From Bacillota bacterium (GTDB taxonomy: Bacteria; Bacillota_A; Clostridia; Lachnospirales; Bianqueaceae), in assembly GCA_017420625.1 (NCBI GenBank), contig JAFOIR010000125.1:1-11464 (forward strand): a DNA stretch of 11,464 nt, read 5' to 3'. Made by a program: the position numbers and the translations under genes. The stretch's first letter is position 1, and every line of letters starts with the position of its first letter. Below are positions 1 through 6,419 of the stretch, piece by piece. The notes under the pieces are model-generated. The model saw only the letters and a list, made by a program, of their open reading frames with translations. It had not been told where the DNA came from and searched no databases.

Positions 1-14
1 ACCAGTTTTATTTT

Positions 15-46
15 CCCCAAAAAGATTTAACTTTTTGGGGATTTTT
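15..46 (+). terminator. Rho-independent terminator (plus strand)
   Basis: A 10-bp perfect stem CCCCAAAAAG / CTTTTTGGGG (15-24 and 31-40) encloses a 6-nt loop and is followed on the plus strand by ATTTTT. On the minus strand the stem is followed by an A-rich stretch instead, so it fits best as the terminator of a plus-strand gene lying left of the window. The stop codon of the doubtful minus-strand frame at 27-224 falls inside the loop. Confidence 0.65.
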
Positions 47-224
47 GCTTTTTGACTTTTTTTCGCTCAGTAAAGTCATTCATTCTGCTTTTGTGTTTAG
101 AGTGGATTTCCAGTTTATCCATTAGTTTATCCATTAGAGAAGGTATTCCCTTGTTTTTATCCATAAACAAATAAAGATTTATCCTCTTTTTGATTTCTTC
201 AGAGGACCATAGAATAGAAGACAT
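27..224 (-). CDS. Doubtful small ORF, 65 residues, lysine-rich
   Basis: The frame opens at ATG 222-224 with AAGGAAG about 10 nt upstream and runs to a TAA at 27-29. The predicted product starts MSSILWSSEEIKKR and ends in a lysine-rich tail. I do not recognise a family. A 12-bp tandem repeat of the DNA (about 111-134) encodes LMDKLMDK. Against it being a real gene: the tail is encoded by the A-rich arm of a plus-strand terminator, the stop lies in that terminator's loop, a terminator sits just upstream (253-285), and I see no promoter between that terminator and the start. A longer version from an ATG at 273-275 would begin inside the upstream terminator and has no ribosome binding site. It may be a remnant or non-coding. 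Confidence 0.25.
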   Translation of the reverse strand: MSSILWSSEEIKKRINLYLFMDKNKGIPSLMDKLMDKLEIHSKHKSRMNDFTERKKVKKQKSPKS

Positions 225-252
225 GATGAAAACACTTCCTTGCGCATATAGC

Positions 253-285
253 AAAAACACGCTTGGTTTTTCCAAACGTGTTTTT
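253..285. terminator. Bidirectional hairpin terminator downstream of the membrane protein gene
   Basis: Arms AAAAACACGCTTGG (253-266) and CCAAACGTGTTTTT (272-285) pair with one C/A mismatch around a TTTTT loop. The outer part is A5/T5 on both strands, so RNA from either strand ends in a U-run. It lies 23 bp after the stop codon of the minus-strand membrane protein gene (309-1076), which it most likely terminates. Confidence 0.75.
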
Positions 286-308
286 CATGCTCTTGATTTT
301 TTCGTATT

Positions 309-1076
309 CTATTTCTTTTCTGGCAAACGCTGATAGATCACCAGGCCGCGGATGGAGAAGAACAGGCAGACGATGCCCATCAGATAGTACCAGGGATTCT
401 CTGCAAGAGAGAAGAAGGACGGAGCGATGGCCAACCACATATTGCACCACGGATTGAAGGAAACCAGTGCAACACAGATAAGAACAATGTGCAGTGCAAG
501 ATTGTTTCCTTTCCGATAGCCTCTCTTTTCCATAACCAGCCCGGGAACAATCGTGATAAGGACCTGAGTGAATATCCAGAACTTCCACATCGTGCTGTCG
601 TGGAGCTCAAAGCGGAGAAGATTCAGTGCTACATAGAAGCAGACCACCTGAATGATGATGTCTCTCAGATGGGACCCAAAGGATGTGCCCGGTTTCCAGT
701 TGAGATCCTTTTCATAGGTCAGCGCTCTCTGAAGACTGTAGATCTCCATTCCGACCCAGACCGCTTCTCCGATTGCCAGCAGAAGGAACAGCAGGAAATG
801 ATCATAGTTCTTCCATGCATCAAGGAACACCCAGATCCCCATAAAGTCTGCCGCGCAGTAGAATGTGTGGAGCCACAGCGGATAAGGACCCATCTTTTCT
901 TTTTCCGTGATGTAAATGGGGATGATATAAACCAGAAGACCGAAGACGACCGCAAGGGCGATTGCGATCCACGCGCCTACCCATCCGTCAGCACCAATGG
1001 TCAGATGATCGATAAAGTCCTGCGGGGACACATCTCCGGAGGGATAGCCGGAGACCAGCTTTTCATATAAATTCAT
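309..1076 (-). CDS. Seven-helix integral membrane protein of unknown function
   Basis: The product is 255 residues. The start is the ATG at 1074-1076, which has GGAGG (1084-1088) 7 nt upstream; the frame stays open further upstream but that part runs across the promoter. Seven hydrophobic segments are visible at about residues 31-55, 66-87, 92-115, 138-155, 163-182, 192-217 and 227-248, linked by short loops, with a charged loop (ITEKEK, 56-61) after the first helix. Polar or acidic residues lie inside helices 2 and 3 (D77, D86, E104, E111). I do not recognise the family. Length and seven-helix topology recall the small Pyr4-type membrane terpene cyclases, but I cannot align the catalytic acids, so that is only a guess. 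The divergent TetR gene at 1207-1770 suggests that this gene is its target, for example in response to a lipophilic compound. No signal peptide is seen. Confidence 0.8.
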   Translation of the reverse strand: MNLYEKLVSGYPSGDVSPQDFIDHLTIGADGWVGAWIAIALAVVFGLLVYIIPIYITEKEKMGPYPLWLHTFYCAADFMGIWVFLDAWKNYDHFLLFLLLAIGEAVWVGMEIYSLQRALTYEKDLNWKPGTSFGSHLRDIIIQVVCFYVALNLLRFELHDSTMWKFWIFTQVLITIVPGLVMEKRGYRKGNNLALHIVLICVALVSFNPWCNMWLAIAPSFFSLAENPWYYLMGIVCLFFSIRGLVIYQRLPEKK

Positions 1077-1112
1077 TGCGATACCTCCATTTCGGTATTT
1101 TTGACTGCCCCG

Positions 1113-1142
1113 ATTATATTCTTCTTGACTGTATTCACACAA
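1113..1142 (-). promoter_or_regulatory. Promoter of the membrane protein gene, with a direct repeat
   Basis: On the minus strand a -35-like TTGTGT (1137-1142) is separated by 18 bp from a perfect -10 TATAAT (1113-1118), giving a 5' leader of about 30 nt before the GGAGG. The heptamer TTGACTG occurs twice on the plus strand, at 1101-1107 and 1125-1131, on either side of the -10 box. This is a plausible site for the divergent TetR regulator, although TetR operators are usually inverted repeats. I could not assign a clear promoter for the TetR gene itself in the 130-bp gap. Confidence 0.6.
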
Positions 1143-1206
1143 TGAGCAAAAATAAGCATAACGATAGTTAATAATCAAGTTGTATAGAAATGATGAGGAA
1201 TGATTA

Positions 1207-1770
1207 ATGTACCGAACCTCCAGTGACCGAAGATTTCGGAAAAACAAAGCTGCCATCCAGCGCGCCTATATCGATCTTGTGATTGAAAAAGGATATCAAC
1301 ATGTCACCATTACCGACATTGCCGATCGGGCGGACATCAACCGCATGACCTTTTATGCCCATTATGAAACTATCGAAGATATTTTTTCCGAGTTTGTGGA
1401 TGATATGGAGCATACGATCCGAAATTCCGTGTCGAAGGAAAAGGAATTTGACCTGGACCAGTTTTTCATGATTATGAACGAACTGATGTTTAAAGAAGAA
1501 GCCTTCTTCCGCTATGCGGCAAAAGAAGGCAACTGCAGCGATTTTCGGGAAGCGTTCCGCATAGCCATATGGAATATCTTAGACATACGCAGCGGGAACT
1601 CCGACAAGGTCATCGGCATGATTGAAAGCGATCTGGCTGCCACCTGCATCGCATATTCCTATCTGGACTGGCTGTCCGGAAAATACGGCGATGTGGAATT
1701 GTCCACCGTAATTGGGCTCACCCGTTCGTTCCTCCGTGACCACATCGGTTCTGTTGACTACAAACGTTAA
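1207..1770 (+). CDS. TetR/AcrR-family transcriptional regulator
   Basis: The product is 187 residues, usual for a one-domain TetR regulator. The N-terminal DNA-binding domain is clear: residues about 12-32 form helix 1 (KNKAAIQRAYIDLVIEKGY), and residues 33-57 carry the helix-turn-helix (VTITDIADRADINRMTFYAHY), ending in the typical xTFYxHYxxxED motif. The C-terminal half (about 60-187) is helical and divergent, as expected for a ligand and dimerisation domain; its ligand cannot be read. The type resembles regulators of the DhaS/YbiH group, without certainty. The start at 1207 has GAGGAA 6 nt upstream. The gene diverges from the seven-helix membrane protein and ends 5 bp before a long perfect inverted repeat that can serve as its terminator. 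It probably represses the neighbour and itself. Confidence 0.9.
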   Translation: MYRTSSDRRFRKNKAAIQRAYIDLVIEKGYQHVTITDIADRADINRMTFYAHYETIEDIFSEFVDDMEHTIRNSVSKEKEFDLDQFFMIMNELMFKEEAFFRYAAKEGNCSDFREAFRIAIWNILDIRSGNSDKVIGMIESDLAATCIAYSYLDWLSGKYGDVELSTVIGLTRSFLRDHIGSVDYKR

Positions 1771-1775
1771 ACCCA

Positions 1776-1836
1776 AATCAAACAGCAAAACAGCATGACT
1801 CTATTTGTGGGAGTCATGCTGTTTTGCTGTTTGATT
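1776..1836. terminator. Perfect 26-bp inverted repeat between convergent genes
   Basis: The left arm (1776-1801) and right arm (1811-1836) are exact reverse complements over 26 bp around a 9-nt loop (1802-1810). The repeat starts 5 bp after the TetR stop (1770) and ends 11 bp before the stop codon of the aminopeptidase (1848) on the other strand, so it is placed as a shared bidirectional terminator. It is unusually long and perfect and lacks a clean U-run on either strand. The left arm contains AAACAGCA twice in tandem (1780-1795). Confidence 0.7.
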
Positions 1837-1847
1837 GAGTCTTTGTA

Positions 1848-3077
1848 TCAGGTCCAGGTCCCGTTCCGGAAGATCGGTTCCTCCGACCCATCCGGCCGGA
1901 TACCGTCTATGGAGAGGTCGTCTGCGCCAACCATAAAGTCGACATGGATGATGGAGTCATTGATCCCCTGCTTCTGGGCTTCCTCCATTGTGAGATCGTC
2001 TCCGTTGGGGAGCACTTCTTTAAATCCCATTCCTACGGCACAGTGGCAGCAGGCATTTTCATCAAACAGAGTTTCATAAAACAGGAATCCGCACTGATTG
2101 ACCGGGCTTTCCTTTGGTACCAGTGCCACTTCGCCCAGCATGGATGCGCCCTCGTCCATCTTCAGCATTCTCTCCAGCAGTTCCTGCCCTTTGGAGGCAC
2201 GACAGGATACCGCCCGTCCGTTTTCGAAGGTAATGGAGAAATCTTCGATCAGCTGACTGTTCCAGGAAAGAGGCTTGACTGCCACCAGAGTTCCCTCACA
2301 CTTTCCGGCAATGGGAGAGGTGAAGATCTCCTCCGTCGGCATGTTGGGGATATAGAACGCTCCGTTGAGCGGATTGGTCGCTCCTGCCCCTTCCCATTTT
2401 GCACCGAGGATCAGGTCGACACAGAAATCGGTCCCGTTCGTACTTTTATAGCGCAGAGACGCAAATCCCTGCTCGTTGAGCCATGCCGCTTTGCTTTCAA
2501 TAAAATCGGTGTGTTCCTTCCAGGCGGCAACCGGATCATTGTCTTCCTGTACACGTACGGTCCGCAGGATCGCCTCCCACAGTTTATCCATGGCGTTTTC
2601 ATCATCCGGGAAGCACTTTCTTGCCCACTTTTCCGAAGGGTAAGCGGCGATGACCCACTGGTGTTTGCCTTCAATGGCATTGCGGTAAGGTTTCATCACT
2701 CTGGCCCGGCTCTGCGTCACATCCGAAAGCTTCTGGGGATCGATCTCTTTCATAGCGTCCGGATCTTCCGATTCGATAAAGATCCGGCAGGGCAGATCTT
2801 CCACCATCTGTTTCATCTTCTCTTCTTCCCATGGCAGGACTCTGGACAATGTCTCCTGTTCTGCATAGAGATAATTCAGTCTGCTTTGCACATCACTGGT
2901 CCAGTCCACATTCACTTTTCTGGCGCCGGCTTTGTAACATGCCTCGATGATCATTGCCGCAAATTCATGCTGTTCCACGGCAACCGTCAGCTGTACAACC
3001 TGACCCGGCTGTACGTTGGCTCCGGTGCGGACGATCAGATCCGCATATTTCTGAAGGAGATTTTGGGAAATGCTCAT
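1848..3077 (-). CDS. M29-family metallo-aminopeptidase (AmpS/PepS/aminopeptidase T type)
   Basis: The product is 409 residues, the usual size for peptidase family M29, cytosolic exopeptidases that remove N-terminal residues from peptides using two metal ions. All family motifs are present: NMPTEEIFTSP (245-255) with E250, LGEVALVP (314-321) with E315, FYETLFDENACCHCAVG (333-349) with H345, and IIHVDFMVG (376-384) with H378 and D380. These are the five known metal ligands at the positions expected for the AmpS/PepS proteins. The start is the ATG at 3075-3077, preceded by AAGGAAGG; the frame is open further upstream but that stretch crosses the promoter and the neighbour's terminator. It has its own promoter (3115-3143) and is thus not obligatorily cotranscribed with the upstream symporter gene. 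The likely role is recycling amino acids from imported or intracellular peptides. Confidence 0.95.
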   Translation of the reverse strand: MSISQNLLQKYADLIVRTGANVQPGQVVQLTVAVEQHEFAAMIIEACYKAGARKVNVDWTSDVQSRLNYLYAEQETLSRVLPWEEEKMKQMVEDLPCRIFIESEDPDAMKEIDPQKLSDVTQSRARVMKPYRNAIEGKHQWVIAAYPSEKWARKCFPDDENAMDKLWEAILRTVRVQEDNDPVAAWKEHTDFIESKAAWLNEQGFASLRYKSTNGTDFCVDLILGAKWEGAGATNPLNGAFYIPNMPTEEIFTSPIAGKCEGTLVAVKPLSWNSQLIEDFSITFENGRAVSCRASKGQELLERMLKMDEGASMLGEVALVPKESPVNQCGFLFYETLFDENACCHCAVGMGFKEVLPNGDDLTMEEAQKQGINDSIIHVDFMVGADDLSIDGIRPDGSEEPIFRNGTWT

Positions 3078-3114
3078 GTTGAATCCTTCCTTTGTGCTGG
3101 TTTTTTCTTCTAGC

Positions 3115-3143
3115 ATTATACCAGACTTTTTCGGGAATAACCG
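3115..3143 (-). promoter_or_regulatory. Extended -10 promoter of the aminopeptidase gene
   Basis: On the minus strand TGGTATAAT, an extended -10 (TATAAT at 3115-3120 preceded by TGG), lies about 38 bp upstream of the start codon. The -35 region (CGGTTA at 3138-3143 with 17-bp spacing) is poor, which an extended -10 can offset. It starts only a few bases after the T-tract of the symporter terminator. Confidence 0.65.
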
Positions 3144-3151
3144 ACAGATCG

Positions 3152-3191
3152 AAAAAAAGAAGCTTCCTCCGCTTAGAGCATTGGAAGCTTC
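3152..3191 (-). terminator. Rho-independent terminator of the racemase-symporter operon
   Basis: Read on the minus strand, GAAGCTTCC (3191-3183) pairs with GGAAGCTTC (3167-3159) around a 15-nt loop and is followed at once by seven T residues (3158-3152). It lies 8 bp after the symporter stop codon (3199). Confidence 0.9.
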
Positions 3192-3198
3192 CGGATTC

Positions 3199-4707
3199 TT
3201 ATCTCTTGATGTCGTAGCCCAGGGCTGCATTTTCATAGTCACCGCGGGCTTTCTTCTTCTGTACATAGTGATCCCACACACCATGGGGATCATCGATGCC
3301 CACGGTCGCCGGATCGAACAGCGGATCCAGACCAGCTTTCTTCTGCTTGTCGTAGTCTTTCACGATGCGGAATGCTTTGGGTGAGAGCAGAACGATGGCC
3401 AGGATGTTCAGCCATGCCATCATACCGGCTCCGGTATCAGCCATGGCCCAGATCGCGGCACCGCTGATAAACCCACCGGTAAGCACGCAGAACAGGAACA
3501 GGATTCTTCCAATGGTGATAACGACTTTGTTGTTGCCGAAGATAAACTTACAACTGGACTCCAGCTGATAGGCATAGGAAATCAGCGTGGAGAACACGAA
3601 GGTTGCAAGGATGACGGCGATCAGGATTGCTCCGATGCTGTGTCCGCCGAAGACCTTGGATGCTGCTTCTTCCATGTAAAGAACACCATATTCGATGTCG
3701 GGCGCGCCTTCTACGAGGAGGCCAGAAGCACCATCGGAAACGTTATATGTGCCGGAAAGGAGAATGGAGAACGCGGTGATGGAGCAAACGAGGATGGTAT
3801 CGATGTACACGGAAAGTCCCTGTACCAGACCCTGTTTGACCGGATGTGCGGTCTCAGCCGTGGAGGACAGGATGGGTCCCATACCGTCGCCGGCGTCATT
3901 GGAATAAACGCCGCGTTTGATGCCCCAGGAGATCATGCTGCCGACGATACCGCCGAATGCTGCTTCTGCACCGAAGGCGCAGCGGAACATCAGGGCGATC
4001 GTCTCGGGGACTTTCGTAATGTTCACTACGAAGATCACAAGCCCGATGAGCAGATAGACGGCACACATAATGGGAGAGATGAATGCGGCAACTTCTCCAA
4101 TACGTTTGATACCGCCCAGCACGACCAGCGCAGTCAGGATCGTCAGAACCACGGCGATGGCCATCATAGGAACGTGCAGAGCGCCGTTCAGTGCGGAACA
4201 GGTGGTATAGGACTGCATGGATGCCATGAGGAAAGCCGGGCCGAGGATGGTTGCGATGGCAAAGAGGATACCCAGCCAGCGGGCTTTCAGGCCACGCTGC
4301 ATATAGTATGCCGGGGAACCGACCAGCTCACCGCCAAGCTCATCTTTATAAGCCTGGCCGAGCAGAGTTTCGATAACGGAGGTGGCCGCACCGATAAGTG
4401 CGATCAGCCACATCCAGACCACTGCGCCGGGTCCTCCGAAGAAGATGGCGGTGGCAACACCGGCGATGTTTCCGGTGCCGACACGGGTGCCGACAGTGGT
4501 TGCAAAAGCCTCATAGGGAGAAAGGCTTACGTTCTTGCCGTCCAGGTCCTTTTCCTTCAGGTTTTTGAACATGTCTTTAAAGCACCGGAACTGGATCCCT
4601 TTCGTCATGATGGTAAAGTAGAGACCTACTCCCACCAGGACGACGATCAACGCTGTACTCCAGATGTAGTTGTTGATCGTATTGATGAAGTTCTCAAATA
4701 CCTGCAT
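3199..4707 (-). CDS. AgcS-family sodium:alanine (glycine) symporter
   Basis: The product is 502 residues, slightly longer than the usual 450-490. It is a polytopic inner-membrane protein with about ten or eleven hydrophobic helices. The family signature is clear: TRVGTGNIAGVATAIFFGGPGAVVWMW (split here as TRVGTGNIAG at 74-83 and GGPGAVVWMW at 91-100), then GIKRGVYSNDAG (262-273) and ETAHPVKQG (285-293). Members couple sodium influx to uptake of small neutral amino acids. As I recall, the archaeal AgcS studied structurally accepts both L- and D-alanine. The start ATG (4705-4707) has AAAGGG about 11 nt upstream, a somewhat loose spacing. It follows the racemase-family gene by 52 bp on the same strand with no terminator between, so the two are probably one operon handling the same amino acid. 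The C-terminal tail (about 450-502) is long and charged and lies in the cytoplasm by prediction. Confidence 0.95.
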   Translation of the reverse strand: MQVFENFINTINNYIWSTALIVVLVGVGLYFTIMTKGIQFRCFKDMFKNLKEKDLDGKNVSLSPYEAFATTVGTRVGTGNIAGVATAIFFGGPGAVVWMWLIALIGAATSVIETLLGQAYKDELGGELVGSPAYYMQRGLKARWLGILFAIATILGPAFLMASMQSYTTCSALNGALHVPMMAIAVVLTILTALVVLGGIKRIGEVAAFISPIMCAVYLLIGLVIFVVNITKVPETIALMFRCAFGAEAAFGGIVGSMISWGIKRGVYSNDAGDGMGPILSSTAETAHPVKQGLVQGLSVYIDTILVCSITAFSILLSGTYNVSDGASGLLVEGAPDIEYGVLYMEEAASKVFGGHSIGAILIAVILATFVFSTLISYAYQLESSCKFIFGNNKVVITIGRILFLFCVLTGGFISGAAIWAMADTGAGMMAWLNILAIVLLSPKAFRIVKDYDKQKKAGLDPLFDPATVGIDDPHGVWDHYVQKKKARGDYENAALGYDIKR

Positions 4708-4759
4708 TTTTCAATACCCTTTCTTTTTTTCTCTTTACTTTATAGATAAACCTTTCGGT

Positions 4760-5902
4760 TCAATCCACATAGATTTTTTTGACCCGGTTCGTGATGAGGC
4801 ACGTGGGCTCGCAGTTGATGGTCCCGATCAGAGCCGTGAGCTCGTCCAGATGCATCCCGCCTCTTCCATACAGGATCACTCGGTCCCCAGCCTTTACATC
4901 TTTTCCCGTGACATCGAACATGCACATATCCATGCAGATCCTTCCGATCTGCGGGCATCTCTGTCCGTTGATCACCGCCCACGCTCCTTTATTGGAAAGA
5001 CTCCTGGGGTAGGAATCGGCATATCCGGCGGTGACGGCGGCGATCTTCATCGGACGATCGGAGGTGAACGTACAGCCGTAGCTGACACTGGTCCCTGCCG
5101 GGATCTCCTTCACCTGTGCCACCCGGCAGTTCAGGGAAAGCACCGGCTCCAGGGGGCCGTCCGGATCATAAATGCCGTTGGGATAGAATCCGTACATCAT
5201 GACGCCCTCTCTCATCATATCGAATATCGTCTCCGGATGATACATGATGCTGGCGCTGTTTCCGGTATGTTTCAACAGTTTCGTTGTGTCGATGCCTCGC
5301 TCTTCCAGTTCCGCGAGGACCGCTTTATAACGTTCCAGCTGCATCGCCGTATAATCGTCCTTCTCCGGCATGTCCGCAGCGGCAAAGTGCGTAAAGATTC
5401 CGGTCACCTGGATTCCAGGCAGTGCCATCATGGTCTTCACGGCCTCCGCGGCAGCCCCGGGATCTTCCTGTGCATTCACTCCGGTGCGTGTCATTCCGGT
5501 ATCCAGTTTCACATGGATTCCGATGGATCTGCTCTCCTTCTGTGCTGTCATCTGTTCGCTCAGTTCCCGAACGTATTCCAGATCCAGTCCGGACTGGAGG
5601 ATGTCATAGTCGCAGAACACGGATGCCTGCCGGGGATCCGTCCACCCCAGAACAAGGATCGGCACATTGATTCCGGCTGTACGCAGTTCTACGGCTTCCT
5701 CCAGAGAGGCCACAGCAAACGCGTCCGCTCCCGCCTGTTCCAGTGTTCGTCCGCATTCAACGGCTCCGTGACCGTGCGCATTTCCCTTGATAACACACAT
5801 GATCTTCGTTCCGCCGGTGAGTTCCTTTGCCACGTTCAGATTGTGGCGCAGTGCGCTGCGGCTGATCTCGGCCCATGTCCGTATTTCGGTAAACTGATCC
5901 AT
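4760..5902 (-). CDS. alr: Alanine-racemase-family PLP enzyme with altered cofactor site
   Basis: The product is 380 residues, normal for the fold-type III TIM-barrel plus beta-domain racemases. The PLP lysine is K39 in IKGNAHGHG (38-46). Also visible are HVKLDTGMTRTG (130-141), with R138 at the place of the carbamate-region arginine, HTGNSAS (212-218), the catalytic tyrosine Y275 in SVSYG, GYADSYPRSLS (293-303) and GRICMD (320-325). Family members interconvert L- and D-alanine for peptidoglycan; relatives racemise serine or other amino acids. Two residues are unusual. The tyrosine of the common KAxAYGHG motif is H43, and the tyrosine of the C-terminal TINYE motif is C364 (TINCE). Both tyrosines contact the PLP phosphate in the Geobacillus enzyme, and the second influences alanine versus serine preference. 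The substrate may therefore not be only alanine. The start has AGGAG 7 nt upstream. It is first in an operon with the AgcS symporter. Confidence 0.92.
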   Translation of the reverse strand: MDQFTEIRTWAEISRSALRHNLNVAKELTGGTKIMCVIKGNAHGHGAVECGRTLEQAGADAFAVASLEEAVELRTAGINVPILVLGWTDPRQASVFCDYDILQSGLDLEYVRELSEQMTAQKESRSIGIHVKLDTGMTRTGVNAQEDPGAAAEAVKTMMALPGIQVTGIFTHFAAADMPEKDDYTAMQLERYKAVLAELEERGIDTTKLLKHTGNSASIMYHPETIFDMMREGVMMYGFYPNGIYDPDGPLEPVLSLNCRVAQVKEIPAGTSVSYGCTFTSDRPMKIAAVTAGYADSYPRSLSNKGAWAVINGQRCPQIGRICMDMCMFDVTGKDVKAGDRVILYGRGGMHLDELTALIGTINCEPTCLITNRVKKIYVD

Positions 5903-5932
5903 GTATTTCTCCTAATCCACTTTATCGAATGA

Positions 5933-5951
5933 AAGAATCTGAAGGATTCTT
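5933..5951 (-). promoter_or_regulatory. Small hairpin at the predicted transcription start of the racemase operon
   Basis: AAGAATC (5933-5939) and GATTCTT (5945-5951) form a perfect 7-bp inverted repeat with a 5-nt spacer. It begins about 9 bp downstream of the -10 box, near the expected +1, so it could be an operator for a repressor or a hairpin that protects the mRNA 5' end. Confidence 0.4.
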
Positions 5952-5959
5952 ATTTCCAT

Positions 5960-5988
5960 ATTCTACCGTAGTTTGCTTCGTTTCTCAA
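5960..5988 (-). promoter_or_regulatory. Promoter of the racemase-symporter operon
   Basis: On the minus strand TTGAGA (5983-5988), a 17-bp spacer and TAGAAT (5960-5965) make a good housekeeping promoter about 57 bp upstream of the racemase start codon. Confidence 0.75.
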
Positions 5989-6067
5989 TAACGATTCCTC
6001 TTTTCGGCGTTTTTTCTTCCTGCTTTTGATGAATCACGTTATGCGCTCTGGCTGGCAGCATACAAAC

Positions 6068-6102
6068 AAAAAACCAGAATACCCGCTTTTCGAGTGTTCT
6101 GG
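6068..6102 (-). terminator. Rho-independent terminator downstream of the 59-residue gene
   Basis: Read on the minus strand, a 12-bp stem (6102-6091 with 6085-6074; one C/A mismatch and one G/T pair) with a 5-nt loop is followed directly by six T residues (6073-6068). It lies 64 bp after the stop codon of the small basic protein. The 6103-6166 stretch between them holds nothing I recognise. Confidence 0.85.
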
Positions 6103-6166
6103 CTTGCCCGTTCTGCCGGTGGTATTGTGCGCGAAAGATGCTTTTCCGATTGGAGCCATTTTGATA

Positions 6167-6346
6167 TCAGTAAATATCTTCCTCTCTTCGCATCATCCTT
6201 CGTGCACGTTTCCGGTTATATGCTTTTTTGCTGGGCACCACCCGGGTTTCCGGCGACACCCCATTCCAGGATCCACGGCGCTTGGCATATTCCGCCCGCC
6301 GTTTCTTTTTGCTCATCTTGTCTTTCGGCACAAATTTGTTTGCCAT
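6167..6346 (-). CDS. Small basic conserved protein, 59 residues (KFVPK type)
   Basis: The gene opens at ATG 6344-6346 with a perfect AGGAGG (6355-6360) 8 nt upstream and stops at TGA 6167-6169. The product begins MANKFVPKDKMSKKKRRA, has a central GVSPETRVVPSKKAYNRKRAR and ends in MMRREEDIY. It is strongly basic (many K and R), without membrane segments or cysteines, so it is cytosolic and might bind RNA or DNA. From memory this layout (KFVPKxKMSKK near the start, then SPxTRxVxSKKxYNRKK) is a widespread uncharacterised small protein of Firmicutes; no function is known to me. The ribosome binding site touches the T-tract of the terminator of the flavodoxin gene just upstream, leaving no room for a private promoter, so expression must come from readthrough or from a promoter inside the flavodoxin 3' end. 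Confidence 0.85.
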   Translation of the reverse strand: MANKFVPKDKMSKKKRRAEYAKRRGSWNGVSPETRVVPSKKAYNRKRARRMMRREEDIY

Positions 6347-6360
6347 TTTCAGTTCCTCCT

Positions 6361-6402
6361 AAAAAAGCAGCCTTCGGATCATCGAGATCCGTCAGCTGCT
6401 TT
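6361..6402 (-). terminator. Terminator or attenuator between the flavodoxin and the 59-residue gene
   Basis: On the minus strand AAAGCAGC (6402-6395) pairs with GCTGCTTT (6371-6364), enclosing a second perfect stem GGATC / GATCC (6390-6386 and 6380-6376). It is followed by a run of six T (6366-6361) that overlaps the end of the outer stem. It begins 18 bp after the flavodoxin stop. The AGGAGG of the next gene starts at the base right after the T-run, so it may act as an attenuator rather than a full stop. Confidence 0.8.
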
Positions 6403-6419
6403 GTTTCGCTCAAATGGGA

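Noticed and set aside
1944..3113. Long plus-strand open frame (389 codons) opposite the M29 aminopeptidase
   Set aside because: It is the antisense of a gene with all catalytic motifs. It has no ribosome binding site, and its cysteine/histidine-rich composition is typical of an antisense frame.
3640..5932. Two long plus-strand open frames opposite the symporter and the racemase
   Set aside because: They are antisense shadows of conserved proteins, with no recognisable domains and no convincing start sites.
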